DNA from: Siphonodentalium dalli
Taxonomy: Eukaryota > Mollusca > Scaphopoda > Gadilida > Siphonodentaliidae
NCBI GenBank assembly: GCA_032622095.1
Contig: CP136062.1
Location: 130,343,282-130,407,281, forward strand
Direction: 5' to 3'
Length of the DNA: 64,000 nucleotides
In this document: one piece after another, positions 10,255 through 22,715 of the stretch
Layout of the letters: every line of letters begins with the position of its first letter
Numbering within the stretch: position 1 is the stretch's first letter
Notes under the pieces: model-generated
What the model was told of the DNA's origin: nothing
Seen by the model: only the letters and a program-made list of their open reading frames with translations
The model's database searches: none
Program-made: the position numbers and the translations under genes

Positions 10255-10445
10255 ATCACGTGCATAATCAAGTGTCAATATGAGTCAATAATCTATACGC
10301 GAGTTTGGAAACACAATTCTAAACTTGCGGTCAATTCCTTCATTGGAATAGGGTCACGACATTCTCGAAATAGCAACGCTAAACATGACACATACAACTT
10401 CAAAAGTCATTGATAACTATTTATTAGAATTCCTCATAATTTAGA
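10255..10445 (+). repeat. Dispersed repeat B, copy 1
   Basis: About 190 bp alignable by eye with 13100-13285. Shared phrases include AAGTGTCAATATGA, CGCGAGTTTGGAAACACAATT, GGAATAGGGTCA, ATTCTCGAAATAGCAACGC and GATAACTATTTATTAGAA. Identity looks roughly 85%. No coding potential. Confidence 0.65.
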
Positions 10446-10449
10446 TGGC

Positions 10450-13095
10450 TTTAGGGTGGATACACACATGCATGTAATCTCTGTAAATATCGTGTATTTG
10501 GAGTTTTACATGGATCATACACACCGTGTAATATGTGTCCGCTGACAACCCAATCATTACGACTGTGTTTGACCACAGTGAGTTAAACTCTGAACCGCTG
10601 AAGAGCCGTTGACTGGGACGAAGTCGTCAGGCCGCTTAAAATAATTATTCGCGCGATAACTCAAATGGTCGACGTTCTGTTTAAATCATTGTCAGTATTC
10701 TATTGATGTTAATACCAGTGATGGCCTCTTCCACAACGCAGGGGGCTATGACCCCCAACACACACGGGGAGCTATATTATCCCAGAAGCTACCGAATTCA
10801 CCATTGCATATTTCCTCGACGGGGGTGTGCATGCAGCACCCTGAGTCCTGACACCCTGCTTTATAAATATCGTAGTCATGTCTGTCGTGTCTGTTTTCTA
10901 CGAGTGATTAATATAATATGCAGCAATTTATGCTATTCATATAATTATGAACATAATATACAGCTTTAAATTTGAATGCACGGTGTTGCTGTTTGTCTTC
11001 ATTCGGCGAAAGGGTTGCCTAGCTACGAGTTCCCAACTACGTCACCTTTCATCTCTTGTGTTATACAGTTATAAATGTATACGCAAAATTTACAACTATG
11101 GAATATTTAAGTAAAACATATTGTAATTCTTGCCCAGATAATCCTGGCTGATACATTCAATTAACTCCCTAGTTATTAGAAGCTTTCGAGAACCAGCCCC
11201 TCCCCCAATCATGGATTATGGTCGAAAATGTTATAATTCAAGCTTGTGACAGGTAGGAGCTTGTTCAACCTTTGGCTTGAGAAACATATATATAAATGGG
11301 GGGAGGGTGTCACTCTTTTTAATTTCAACGCTGTACCTGCATTATTTTTTGGCGCTATAATGAATATTTGCAATCCCAATTGAATTAATGTTATCACATG
11401 AGCTCGCTCTCAAATTATCAGAGAAATCTCAACAAGCCGGTATCATCCTATAAAAGAATTCTGCATATTTTATTTTTGTTTTGGATGACCCTGTTTCCAA
11501 GAAATGACAGAAACAAATCAAGTATAAAATCGACCGGCTCTAATCCACTTTTCGAAGTGAATTATAACTCGTGAAAAACAGCAACATATATCAGACAAGA
11601 ATTACTCATTTCGGCATCCATGAAAGAAGACATGTTTATGACTGGCCTGAAATTTCTTGATGGCAGTTTGTTTGATAATGGCTTATAACTACTCACTGGT
11701 GAAATTGACCTCTCGCGCGCAGGTGATTAATTTTGTCAATTATTGGTGTGGCCATGTAAAATACATGTATTTTACATACAGACATTACATGCATGTGTGT
11801 ATCCACCCTTAGTCTTGCAACTATAACGCATATGATAAGGTTGTGATTCTGTTGATATATTGACGTTAATCCACTTTGGGTTGTATTTGTAGTTATATTT
11901 GAATGATTTGATGTGGTAAAACGGCTGTTTCGTGTAAACAGAATCAGAATGGGGATAACAATGTTGTCTGTTTTAGTGAATTTGCCTCATTATAATCAGC
12001 CTACAACCTTTCCCAAATCACAAAACACAACACCATTATCCCATAATGAACGAATTCGTCGACCTAATCTGATCCCTGTAGAACCGGACCCCGATGTAAT
12101 AAAAACGAGCATAATATTAGACTCTAAGGCACCATGGGGCTTAACATGTGTCTGGTTCTATACTCTTCGTTTAATCTATTTCCACAAAAGCAAAAATAGT
12201 CGACAGAAAACTATAACCACGACACATGTATATATCCAACGACAGTTATCGTATTAACGAGGCGCACAATTCATGAATTAAAAATAAATCTCAATATCAA
12301 ACAATCAATTTGAAGGGAAAAATCATTATCTTTTATAACCATGCAATGTATATAACCTGCAAATTGCTGGCAATAAAATTTAAACATGCAATGCAATTGT
12401 TTTTATTTATTTTCTCGCAGATAATCTTGATTTCAGGTGGCAGAATGAGCGTATGCCCCAGTTGGGTTAAAGGCACACGAGGCCTTAGTTGTCGAGAATA
12501 TTCATATTTGTTCCAATCACCGTAAACAGAAAAAACAGTAAAACGCATAAGTTTCGTTCATATATACCATGACCATCGCGTAAACAGCATGTTATCATAA
12601 AGACCTACTATATTTTACCTAAGCAAGAGCCTGATTGTGTTACAGAAGACAGCACAATGCTACTGGCTAATCACACACAAATGGCATAAACGCTCTTTAT
12701 TAGTTCCATATCAGGAATTCACCCACAAATAACGCTCTTTATGTTTACCATCATAATATAAACAAACACCAGAAAAGTAACTTTTTATGCTTTTGTTTAC
12801 ATAACAATGGTCAACCATATGACAATAACATACTGTTTATGCGATATTTCTTATTTGTATACGGACAAAGTCTGTCTACATTTTTATGTTCTTTCTGTTT
12901 GTGGCCCGGTTGGAAATATTTTCACAGGATACCCACCGCCAAGGCCAACCGTACCTTTAATAGTCTAGATAATGCGGTGTGTATTTTTGAAAATATTTTC
13001 TGTCAAACTGTCGACCTACATGAAAATGTTATTTTAAATGTGTTACATAATTCCAACTTATATCTCATTGTGATGGTAAGCATGTGGACTACTAC
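10450..13095. other. No gene recognised
   Basis: Long AT-rich stretch. Open frames of 60-115 codons (for example 11913-12257) show no recognisable domain. Minor structure only: a perfect 22-bp palindrome at 11756-11777 (centre TACATGTA) and two copies of AACGCTCTTTAT near 12690 and 12730. Confidence 0.4.
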
Positions 13096-13099
13096 ATAC

Positions 13100-13285
13100 A
13101 TAAACAAGTGTCAATATGACTCAGTCAATAATCTACGCGAGTTTGGAAACACAATTCGAAACATGGGGTTAATTCCTTGATTGGAATAGGGTCAAGCCAT
13201 TCTCGAAATAGCAACGCTAAACATGATACATATACAGATTCAAACGTTGTGGATAACTATTTATTAGAACTCCTCATACTTTAGC
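13100..13285 (+). repeat. Dispersed repeat B, copy 2
   Basis: Same orientation as the copy at 10255-10445 and sharing the same landmark phrases. Confidence 0.65.
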
Positions 13286-13289
13286 ATAC

Positions 13290-14285
13290 AATGTATATAA
13301 AGGATACTGGTTTTCCCCTTCAAATTGACTGTTTGAAAATGAGATTTTTTGAAAATTCACTAACGGGGCGCCTTCTTAAGCAAACAACTTATATTATTAT
13401 TATTACTGTATATTCTTATCACACCAACAAACATATATAGGAAATTCCGCGAATGATGGAATGTTAGAGACCATTTCGATGAATTGTACAGTGCTGGGTA
13501 TTTCTGTACCTCAAGACGTTATATAAATTAGAGTAGTGTGGATAGCAATAAGCGACCGAATGTTAGCAGAATACCAGGTGCAATCAGTTGATTCAAAGTA
13601 AATCCTATTTATGCGTGTTTGAATGAATGCAACTAATGAATCAATTGATTTTCGTACACAATCCTAACCCGGAGGGGAGAATAACGTTCAGATATTACAA
13701 TCGGATACCTCCGATGCCATGCTGAGTGGCACCAATTCTCTGCTCGACCATTATCCCAGCGGGGTGATCGATCGAAGATAAAGCTTATCTGAGACAGACG
13801 TTCACGAAAAACATGATCGCTTCTTACCCGACCACTTTCATTAAAAAGAGTGCATTTGGCGCAGCGCTGATTTCGATTTAAACTTTTCTTTCAGCGCGAT
13901 TTTAATTCCCCATCTTGTCAGGCATTTTTGCTATTGATATATAGGATTTCGTTTCGTCAATTTGTGCCACCGCTTCCCATTTGTAGCCGTCGGTATTCCC
14001 AATCAAGATTTGCCAATATAAAAGGAACTCAATATTCGGCTCCTTCGACAGAAATTACCCAATCGACCAATATATTATTCACAAAGGAGGTACATGCGTC
14101 CCTCCGACTAAGTAATAACTTGAGAATGTTCGAAGCAACATAAACTTACGTTTTGACGAGTATCCGTTGCCGAATATGGACCTGTCTTTTGTCATGTTAC
14201 GCTCCCTGCCTCCCTGTCATCTAGACTAGGCGCTGGTTCTATATGACGCTCCCACGCTCTGTTATGTTCGTCATGACGACGTGCA
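13290..14285. other. No gene recognised
   Basis: Mixed-composition sequence with short open frames and no domain or repeat that I can support. Confidence 0.4.
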
Positions 14286-14287
14286 GC

Positions 14288-14621
14288 TTAACCCTTTACC
14301 CAACAGAACGGCCCTGTGCCAATGCATTCTCTTATATATGCAAGTCGACCATAGGTCGCCTCGCATATATAAGAGAATGTATTGGCTTAACACATTAAAA
14401 AAATTATAAAATTGTTAAAGAATGTAAGAAAAAATGGTCGACTCGCATATATAAGAGAATGCATTGGCACAGGGCATAACTGTAACTATCACAATGTGGT
14501 CAAGGACCCGGTTCCAATGATATCCATATTTGTATGGTTCTATTGAGACAGACCGAATATATTTTAGGCTGTTGAAGCTTTATTTGGCCGGGTTTGGCCG
14601 GTTTGTTGGATAAAGGGTTAA
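14288..14621 (+). mobile_element. TTAA-flanked piggyBac-like MITE, copy 1
   Basis: A TTAA at 14288-14291 and another at 14618-14621 flank an element beginning CCCTTTACCCAACA and ending TGTTGGATAAAGGG. TTAA target duplication plus CCC termini is the hallmark of piggyBac-type elements. Inside is a hairpin with arms of about 30 bp, CCAATGCATTCTCTTATATATG and complement. Its right-hand partner hairpin is reduced to one arm compared with copy 2. No coding capacity, so it would depend on a transposase elsewhere. Confidence 0.8.
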
Positions 14622-14907
14622 AGTGACGTAGGCTCGTATGGCGATGCCTAGTCAACCTTCCCTCCAAACGCCATACATCTAAACCTTTGAGTGTTATTTA
14701 TTATATGAAATTTTGTTACTTGTTGTTGACCATAAACATTATACAATTCATAGTGATCAACCTAATATATCATCATTCTGTCATCTTCAATTCTAATATT
14801 CAGTCCTATATTTACTGTTATCATACACATCATGTATTCATCATTTTAATGAGAGGTGAGTCAAAGAGACGGTTCTCTATCATTTCTCTTCAAAGTAAAA
14901 CCCGAAT

Positions 14908-15043
<136 letters not shown>

Positions 15044-15276
15044 CGAGCGACACTATCCCTCTGAGATGTGCATACTATGTCCAGTCCGTCTCGTAAGTAC
15101 AACCCACTATCTACTTAATGGAGAGGGGCTCGAAACAAAGGGGCAGCCTTAATATAAGCTCGGGCTTGTAGTTCAATCCCCGTTTTCAGTAATTTCCTTT
15201 ATTTATACTCCATTGATTCTTGTATTGCTTTGTATAACATGTGATTGAATTAGACAACAAATAAATAGTATTATAT

Positions 15277-15603
15277 GTAGATAATATGGACTGATTTCGA
15301 ATGTTAAAACTTGTCGGCTTCAGCAAGTTCACTGCACATTATGCGTTTCATTTTCATTCGTGAACCAAAGAGTAATAGTGCCAAACCTTCAATTACGAGT
15401 TCCTAACATCAGACTCTATACCAGGACTATCCTTCCAAAGTGTAGATAATCTGGACCAATTTCGAACATTGAAACTGTTTTGGCTTCAGCAAATTCATTG
15501 CACATTGTGCGTTTCCTTTTCATTCGCGAACCAAAGATTAATAGTCACAAGCCTTCAATTACGAGTTGCTAACATTAGACTCTACACCAGGACGATCCTT
15601 CCA
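15277..15603 (+). repeat. Diverged tandem duplication, two units of about 165 bp
   Basis: Unit 1 (15277-15438) and unit 2 (15442-15603) share GTAGATAAT, GGCTTCAGCAA, TTCATTTTCATTCG or similar, CCTTCAATTACGAGTT, and AGACTCTA-ACCAGGAC. Identity looks about 80-85%. No coding potential. Confidence 0.75.
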
Positions 15604-15604
15604 T

Positions 15605-16245
15605 CATCTACTTATTGTTCCACACAAGGATGCCAATGTGGTAATTAGTGGATCGGTGAGGTTGATGCGTTCCCGAGTATATAGATTTAGCCACTAAGTA
15701 GAAGTTCTAATTAGTTTACTCGTCTTACATGGCTAAGATTAATTCATTGGTCATAATGTTAAAGTTGACATCATTTTATTGTGTTGTGAGATGTTTGCGA
15801 ATTGTCTAAGAATTGTGAAAAATCGAAGAAGCCAAATTCGTGAGTTCGGGTCATCACACTTGGTGCTTCAGCCTAAGTTATTGATTTGAGTGTAGGTCGG
15901 ATCACGGTTACGAGCGGGAATGTTAGCGAACGCAAATAACTAGATTCACCATGGTGACTGGGCGCATACATGTAAGACACAATAAATATCATACATTTCG
16001 TACTTCTGTTGCTGTTGAGACATGATCTGTTTATTCGACGATTGAAATGGATAACGTGAACAGACCAAGAACAGACCAGCGCTGATGTTCGCGCGTTACA
16101 CGTTCCAGTGATCTACTTTCCGAGCATGCATGGCAGGCACGTTAAATTGCTATTCATTGCTTGATTCGCGCAATGAGACAATGTATTCCAATCTGAGTTC
16201 ATATGCGATCGTTAGACGTGATATGCACTCGACCATTTAAACAAC
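15605..16245. other. No gene recognised
   Basis: Mixed-composition sequence without recognisable features. Confidence 0.4.
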
Positions 16246-16530
16246 GTGAACAGACCGACATACCACGACACAGCAGACTGGCAACAACGCGAGAAGAACA
16301 AGCTGGCAACAACGCGACAAGAACAGACCCACTACACCGCGACAAGAACAGACTGGCGACATGGACAGGCTGGCAACAGCGCAACACCACGACAAGAACA
16401 GGCTGACAACGACGCGACAAGAAGAGACCGACAATTAACAACGAGACAAGAACAAGCTGCATGGCAACAAGACAAGAACAGACCGACAACAATGCGACGC
16501 GAACATGCCAGCGATAAGAACAGGCTGGCA
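16246..16530 (+). repeat. Degenerate minisatellite (GACAAGAACAGGCTGGCAAC type)
   Basis: Phrases of the form CGACAAGAACAGACTGGCAACAA recur about ten times with an irregular 22-34 base period. Because the unit lacks stops, several frames on both strands stay open for 65-126 codons, including a Cys/Val-rich minus-strand frame. None of these should be read as genes. Confidence 0.8.
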
Positions 16531-16540
16531 ATTGCGACGT

Positions 16541-17915
16541 CATTATGTCATAACCACCCGTACTCGTTGGCATGGTCACGTTGTCGAATCTTCGAGTGAC
16601 GTTATATAGATAATGGTAACCTGTAGTTCGCGCATTCGAATAATATTATCATACGCTAGCGTAATTAACGAACCAAAGCAAAACCACTCATATGAGGGTA
16701 GCTGTGGTTTTTTTTATTTTTTTTTTTTATCAAAATTAGTTTATAGATTCTCTGGTAATTCCTCCAAATAAGATTAATATAAGGCTATATTTCCTGGGTT
16801 CGTCGAATGAATGGACCCCAATCGTAATTTCGAGTATAAATTAGGCAAATCGTACTTCCGGGCAGTCATGATCGACAGCTAGACTATTCGTGGTTATAAA
16901 CTACTAGTTTATACCTTGTCGAGAGGGGAACGGGAACATCTTTAACGAATTTAACCAATGTATTTCTTTTCTTGACGCTGGGTGAGCACTGCGGCGAAGT
17001 TAATATATCGAGAAGCGTGTCCATTTCATAGCTGTTCATTTCATTCAAATGTGTCACCGTGTAACTTTCCCCATTGACCGAGTTCGCCTGAATTTATCTT
17101 CTGCTTTGTTCATAACTATGTGTTCCTTTCGATTCCAGAAAATAGTATATTTATGGATTTCCACATGCATGTATATACTATATAGTCTTATGATAACAGT
17201 TAATTCCTTATTAAATATATGTTATTTCTTTTCGCACAGTACCGCATGCACCGTACCAAGTGCTGTACATTAAATGCCCACCTTCGCAAAGTAGAACACG
17301 GTAAATTTGTCATGACATTCTTATTATTATATTTCACATCAGAAATTTCGATCACTTTTCACTCGCCCCGATGTGTGTAGACTGTAGTTACTATAGTGTC
17401 GTTATTTATTGTGTCTTATTTTCTCAATAAAAGGTAAACTAACGCTACGAATGAACTTACATTTTAGGTCAATGTTCATAATTCTCATTTGCAATACCAG
17501 TAATCGAAAGATACAGTAACAAGATTTTCCGATTACGACATTAATGCTGTAGGCCCACAGATCTACTGTGCGACAAAGGCGCTCGCGAAATTCAAAACAG
17601 CTGTGTCGTATTAGATAATAATTGGTGACGTCACAAATTCAGATATAGTCTATATACGACCCAAAGCGTCCGGCTTTTGGTTCGTTATAACCGATCTGTC
17701 ATCAACCCGTGTATTTGAAAGATAATATATCATTATGAGAATGTGCAAAGCTCGTCTTGGTTTTCGTGCCACGAATGCGCATTCCATATATCTGGAGAAT
17801 AGAAACTGGTGCAATGACATTAGTGAGAAGCTAACACGCTACATATATTATATTATTATCCATCCTTTAACTAACATCATTTCCGATTGGGCAAAAGCCG
17901 CCACGTGATAGTCCT
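16541..17915. other. No gene recognised
   Basis: AT-rich sequence with a T-tract near 16709-16728. The 74-codon frame at 17049-17273 has no domain. Confidence 0.4.
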
Positions 17916-17922
17916 GGAAAAA

Positions 17923-17961
17923 AGTCATATTGGACTCCCGAAAGTCATATTGGACTCCCGA
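17923..17961 (+). repeat. Two-unit 19-bp tandem repeat
   Basis: AAAGTCATATTGGACTCCCG occurs twice in succession. The core AGTCATATTGGACT recurs in the palindrome at 18259-18424, suggesting remnants of one element family. Confidence 0.7.
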
Positions 17962-18258
17962 CTGTACAATATCACTTTTTATTGGACTCCGCGTGTGACG
18001 TCACGAATTAACTCTATTGCGAAATGAATCGGTGAAATTGTGATGCGCGCGCAACACTGGTGGATTTTAGCAGACGTTTCACTTCCGCGTTGAATTTTTT
18101 TCTCACTTCCGTGTTTACTTTTCCAAATCATGCTTTCCGATGATCAAATACAGGCTGTTATAGAGAGTTAAGTGCCGACAAATACCAAAAATAACCACAA
18201 AAGTTTTATTCCCCAAATTTGATTAAACATACAGTATACAGATGGATAATACAAATGT

Positions 18259-18424
18259 CATTATACAATGTTGTGAACAGTATGAGTTTTTCTTATACTC
18301 GTCCAGGTTGTGGTGAAAAGTCATATTGGACTCGACACTGGCGTGTCTCGTCCAATATGACTTTTCACCACAACCTGGACTCGTACAAGAAAAACACATA
18401 CTGTACACGGCATTGTATAATAAC
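18259..18424. mobile_element. Palindromic MITE
   Basis: Arms of about 78-80 bp (18259-18336 and 18344-18424) pair along almost their full length. They include CATTATACAATG, CAGTATG-GTTTTTCTT and CCAGGTTGTGGTGAAAAGTC, around a centre near ACTGGCGTGT. Frames on both strands across it are mirror-image artefacts. No clear target duplication, so the superfamily is not assigned. Confidence 0.75.
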
Positions 18425-18429
18425 TTTAT

Positions 18430-18925
18430 AATATTACGGAAATCCGATTGAGAAACATCAGGCTCCTGGCGCACGCCCGCATATTATTTGATGAATCAAT
18501 GTTAACTTACGATTAGCATGTGTGAACTGTAGTATATAAACCATGTTTCGAATAAGTTCAGTAGCTGCATATAAATCGGATTAAATTGAGAGTGATATCC
18601 CTAAGATCACCAATTATATCGGTCATGACTCTAAAAGACTATATCCGCTAATCCAGGCAAAAGACTGTCGTATACCAGCTGCTGTTACTTGGTGGCAGAA
18701 AGGCAAAGCTATCATTCCGTTTGTGATCTTAAGCCTTGAATTTAAATCTAGGTATTTGACTTATATTAAAAAAAAATTGAAAGATAGATTTCTAATAAAA
18801 AATGTAATGTTTTGTCCTTAAAATTATTATTTTAGACCCCAAATCAACATAACATAGACCAGATAGTCTCGGTGTCGCATGGATGATACCCACGATTCTA
18901 ATGTGTTGCTCACTATATGCTCACT
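18430..18925. other. No gene recognised
   Basis: AT-rich sequence without structure I can support. Confidence 0.4.
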
Positions 18926-18934
18926 CAACATTCC

Positions 18935-19330
18935 TCGTGCAAATAGGTTCATATTGGACTTATTTGATTCTGAAAGAAGCCCATAGTAGACGTATACCCG
19001 TTATTCCATTGGATTGCGATGGCCACACTGAAAACACACATATAAAGAGCTTGAATATCTGCGGCAACATATCATTGTGCAAATAGATTCATATGGGACA
19101 TGCGTACATCTGGTAAGTCGTGAGTTGGTTTATTCGTGTTATTTTCCAGCTTGTTCTCATGAAAATAAACACTGTATAAGTTCTGGATTATTTCATATTT
19201 AAATAGTTCCATGTAGGGCTGTTTAATAACCATCGTTTAGGCCCATATGTGGCTTATTTCACATCTAAATAATGCCACTATCAGCTTATTTTAGTCCCAT
19301 GAAATAAGTTCACTATGAGATTATTTCTAC
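18935..19330 (+). repeat. Dispersed repeat C, copy 1
   Basis: Matches 21565-21790, and in reverse 22480-22715, through TTCATATTGGAC, GTTATTCC, GGCC-CA-TGAAAA, ATAAAGAGC and GTACATCTGGTAAGTC. It is followed by several GAAATAAGT / CTTATTTC phrases. Diverged, no coding potential. Confidence 0.5.
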
Positions 19331-19334
19331 GAGA

Positions 19335-19795
19335 AACTGCATGGCTGAAAATATATATGGAAAGTTCAGAGAAGAAATATACGACATCGTTAATGTACAC
19401 CTGTGAAATGGTATGCAGGAGTGTACGAACAACCGCCACTAACAATTAAATATAGTTACTAATCATAAATAACCTTATTGCAAACAACTATAGCTAACGT
19501 AATTAATCAGAGTCGACTTATATACAATTAGGTACATGTTGGCGCCGCTACCCGTCGAATGTACTACATTTTCACGAGTGATCCTCAGGACAACATCGTC
19601 GGTACTCTTGTATATTAGACACTGCATATACATGTACAGCTACAATCAAGCAACAAACATCCACCGTGGACACCTCGTATGATTTGTTGCGGAAATGTAT
19701 GTAATGTCCATATAGCTATTGCCGGGCTAGTGATAAAGATCCGTTCATATCGGCTTCAGTATTGTTCAGTCGAAATCGTTGCGTCCGTAGATTGC
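19335..19795. other. No gene recognised
   Basis: AT-rich sequence without recognisable features. Confidence 0.35.
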
Positions 19796-19844
19796 GTTGG
19801 TCCGTTGCGACACCACGATCCGTTGTCTGCGTTTTGCCGTTCAC

Positions 19845-20048
19845 ATGGGTACTTTACGTTACAACGCAGATCTTCCGATTGTAGAATATGTTGATATTGG
19901 AATAAATGCAATACCACATGCAGACCAATTTATCGAATTATACAATAAAGCCAAACTTAAATTCCAAGATACATGTCCCTTATTCTCACAACTACAAGTC
20001 ACCACCAGCTTTACATGGTATCTAATATATGTAAGTCGTCATATTTGA
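19845..20048 (+). CDS. Unrecognised open frame, possible exon fragment
   Basis: From the ATG at 19845 the frame gives about 67 residues, including VEYVDIGINAIPHADQFIEL. Composition looks more protein-like than the surrounding frames, and a GTAAGT donor-like sequence follows at about 20031. I recognise no family and see no partner exon, so this may equally be a chance frame. Confidence 0.2.
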   Translation: MGTLRYNADLPIVEYVDIGINAIPHADQFIELYNKAKLKFQDTCPLFSQLQVTTSFTWYLIYVSRHI

Positions 20049-20049
20049 T

Positions 20050-20800
20050 CGACTGAAAACAAGAACCACAGCATGGCGTCATGACGCACGCACTTCCACG
20101 TCAGCTATAAATGTATGCGCTGGGGGCTGCGTGGGTGTGAAAGTAGCGTTAACAGATACAGCGGAACGGGACACATCGTAGCCACCTGCACGTCTTTTTT
20201 TTTGGGTGTTGTCTCTATTCTAACTTGATTGCAACGCACAGCGTAGGCTATTCGTCTAGAAAACTCCTTTTCCAATCAATCACAACGAACGTCGTTGAAA
20301 CAATATTCTCATGTGGCTCAATGTGTTGTCTCCTCTGCGATATAAACATCCGTCATGCAAACCTCGTATTCATGGGCTTTCGCGGATATTAATATGGAAA
20401 TGTCGTATATGCATCGTGGTGCTACTGACACAGATCCACACCCGTCTTTGTGTCGAATTTAGAACCTCGTCGACATCCACTCAATCAGGAGGAACGTCGT
20501 TGTTCTGTTACCACCGGTGGATCAGAACGACCACTCGCGCTCTTCGCGTTTTTCAATTTGTTAGATACTCGGCGGGTCGTAGCTGAACCACAGATCTCAA
20601 GCTATGAGTGGCTATATCTTTAAGTGGCAGTGACAAACTGGGCTAATTGAAGGTGCCAAGATTAATCTGAATAGATGGATCTGCTCTTCTATAATATGGG
20701 TAATTGGTATGCTGTTGTTATCGCGACAACTTTCAACAGGCCTGAGTCATAGTTTGACCAAACCGCCCCTTAATGTGGCTGAATTGATCGTTATACCGTG
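20050..20800. other. No gene recognised
   Basis: Mixed composition. A 91-codon frame at 20311-20586 shows no domain. Confidence 0.35.
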
Positions 20801-20807
20801 GTCCTCG

Positions 20808-21108
20808 GGATTTATTTTACCCAGTTTCGCAAAACAATATTATTGTTTACACAGGTTCGCTGAAACTGGAATTTTGTTAACCATGTTGGACACATTTCGT
20901 TTGGTTTGTGTGATTTAAAATTTGTCGATTGGTTAATCAATTTTGAGACAATGGCTGTTTTAAAATTGACAGATATTGGACTGATTTTTTGCTCTCGACG
21001 CTGGCGAAACGCCATTTGGCGACCAGTATGTGCGTTCTGTAAACGAGATGTGTCCAACAACATAAGTAAAAAAATCCCGTTTTGCGAACGTGGTAAAAAC
21101 AATCCCCT
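20808..21108. mobile_element. Imperfect foldback MITE
   Basis: GGGATTTATTTTACCC and GTTTCGCAAAAC on the left pair with GTTTTGCGAACG and GGTAAAAACAATCCCC on the right. TTGGACACATTTCGTTT pairs with AAACGAGATGTGTCCAA further in, and the centre TCAATTTTGAGA / TTTTAAAATTGA also pairs. Total about 300 bp, no coding potential. Confidence 0.65.
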
Positions 21109-21114
21109 AAACTA

Positions 21115-21560
21115 AGGGATAATGGCCAATACAGTGTTTATATGGCTAAATTGCCTTAATATATAGTCAATGCCGGTGTCGGACGCAGATCAGCCCTGAA
21201 GCGACACACATATTTTAGATATCACACTAATTCTATAAACATTCTGGTTGTTGCCATGTTCTTGTGATCACAATAAGTCGATAAATATATGCAAGACCTG
21301 TACATGCATACATATTCTTTATACTCTGAAAACAGAAAAAGTAGCAGATGTCTGACTTAGTTTCCTTAATGCTAGTTTAAACAGAATGTAGTTGCCAACA
21401 CCTACCATACGATATGCTTATATAGGTATAGTATATATGCGAATAAAACTCTGTTACATTTGTATATAGTAAGCATACAGTGAGCAGCACATCAGAAGCG
21501 TGGATACCATACCGAGACTGTCTTGTATATTCCGTGTCCTCGTGTTTTGATCTTCTACCA
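21115..21560. other. No gene recognised
   Basis: AT-rich sequence without recognisable features. Confidence 0.4.
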
Positions 21561-21564
21561 ACAT

Positions 21565-21790
21565 CCTCATATTGGACCTAAATATTCACATTGGTTCATA
21601 TATAATTCTGAAATATAAGCCCACAGTGTATTAATATCCGTTATTCCGTTTAATGGCGCGGGCCACAATGAAAAGACATTATAAAGAGCGTACATCTGGT
21701 AAGTCAATTTTGTTTCTATTAGAGTGTAAAAAATAATGCCGATATGTGCTTATTTGTTGAAATAAGCTCAATAAAAGCTTATTTTCTGGA
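21565..21790 (+). repeat. Dispersed repeat C, copy 2
   Basis: Shares with 18935-19110 the phrases GGTTCATAT, AAGCCCA, GTTATTCC, GGCCACA-TGAAAA, ATAAAGAGC and GTACATCTGGTAAGTC. Confidence 0.5.
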
Positions 21791-22084
21791 GAACATGCAG
21801 GTTGTCATCTAACGTAATGCGAACTGCTTGCCTCAGTTGCTGCACTTTTACACCCGAATTTATCAAGATATTCTGCCACTTAAATCGGTTCAACTATTCA
21901 ACATGCATCCACAAGCATGTTCCGTGTGAGTCAACAAATTATTATTGTTACTTTTTGGGATCTCCCAATTTATGTTTATCAAAGCCCTGGTCACATTTTA
22001 TACTATCATGGTAGTAATGTTATTAATCTTTATTAACTGGCTTAGCCCTTTCTATACTAAACATTCATTGATGAGTTGCTCCCT

Positions 22085-22209
22085 TAGGAAATGTTCAGAT
22101 AATAAGTTCAACAAACGAACGTACATGTAGGTTGTGAACTTATTATCCAAACATTTCCCACCAATGAATATTGTGAACTTATTATCCAAACATTTCCCAC
22201 CAATGAATA
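22085..22209. repeat. 39-bp perfect tandem duplication with an inverted partner
   Basis: The 39-base unit at 22132-22170 is repeated exactly at 22171-22209. Its start, GAACTTATTATCCAAACATTTCC, is an approximate reverse complement of GGAAATGTTCAGATAATAAGTTC at 22087-22109, so the group can fold into a hairpin. Confidence 0.8.
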
Positions 22210-22479
22210 TGAATTCTTCTACACTTCAGTGTATTATCATTTCTCGTCTGGCTGTCATCTGCTGATATATGCCCCCCCCCCCCCAATAATCGACCATTCC
22301 AAAGTATACAGTTATAAGTGTTTGGGAGAAAGCATTTAGTACAGAAAGGGTTAACCACACGTTGTGGTTTGTAAATAAAGTCGCTGAAGCATGCATATCC
22401 ACCTACATAATTTTCTACCATAATCCCTTATTCAACGAGCAGGGTACGCTATATTCCAGCGTGAGTAGAGATATCCATC

Positions 22480-22715
22480 CAGCTTGTTCTCATCGATCAT
22501 AAACTCAATATGAACATATATATGGATGTCGAAATATGTTCAATATGGACCTATTTCAGAACGATATAAGTCCAATATAGCACTATTCGAGGCAATGTAT
22601 TTTGAGTGCGGCCCGTGCCATTCAACGGAATAACGGGTATATGTGCGGTATGGGCGGAAGTAAGTCCAATATGAACGTATGTGAATATGTGGGTTCAATA
22701 TGAACCTATTTTCAC
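22480..22715 (-). repeat. Dispersed repeat C, copy 3, inverted
   Basis: On the minus strand it shares AGGTTCATATTGAAC, TCCGTTGAATGGCACGGGCC-type and CCCGTTATTCC phrases with copies 1 and 2. Copies 2 and 3 thus form a loose inverted pair about 0.7 kb apart. Confidence 0.4.

Noticed and set aside
15125-15190. tRNA-like phrase GTAGTTCAATCCCC
   Set aside because: No matching A box, no cloverleaf stems.
16199-16599. Open frames of up to 126 codons on both strands
   Set aside because: They follow the degenerate minisatellite, whose unit lacks stops in several frames.
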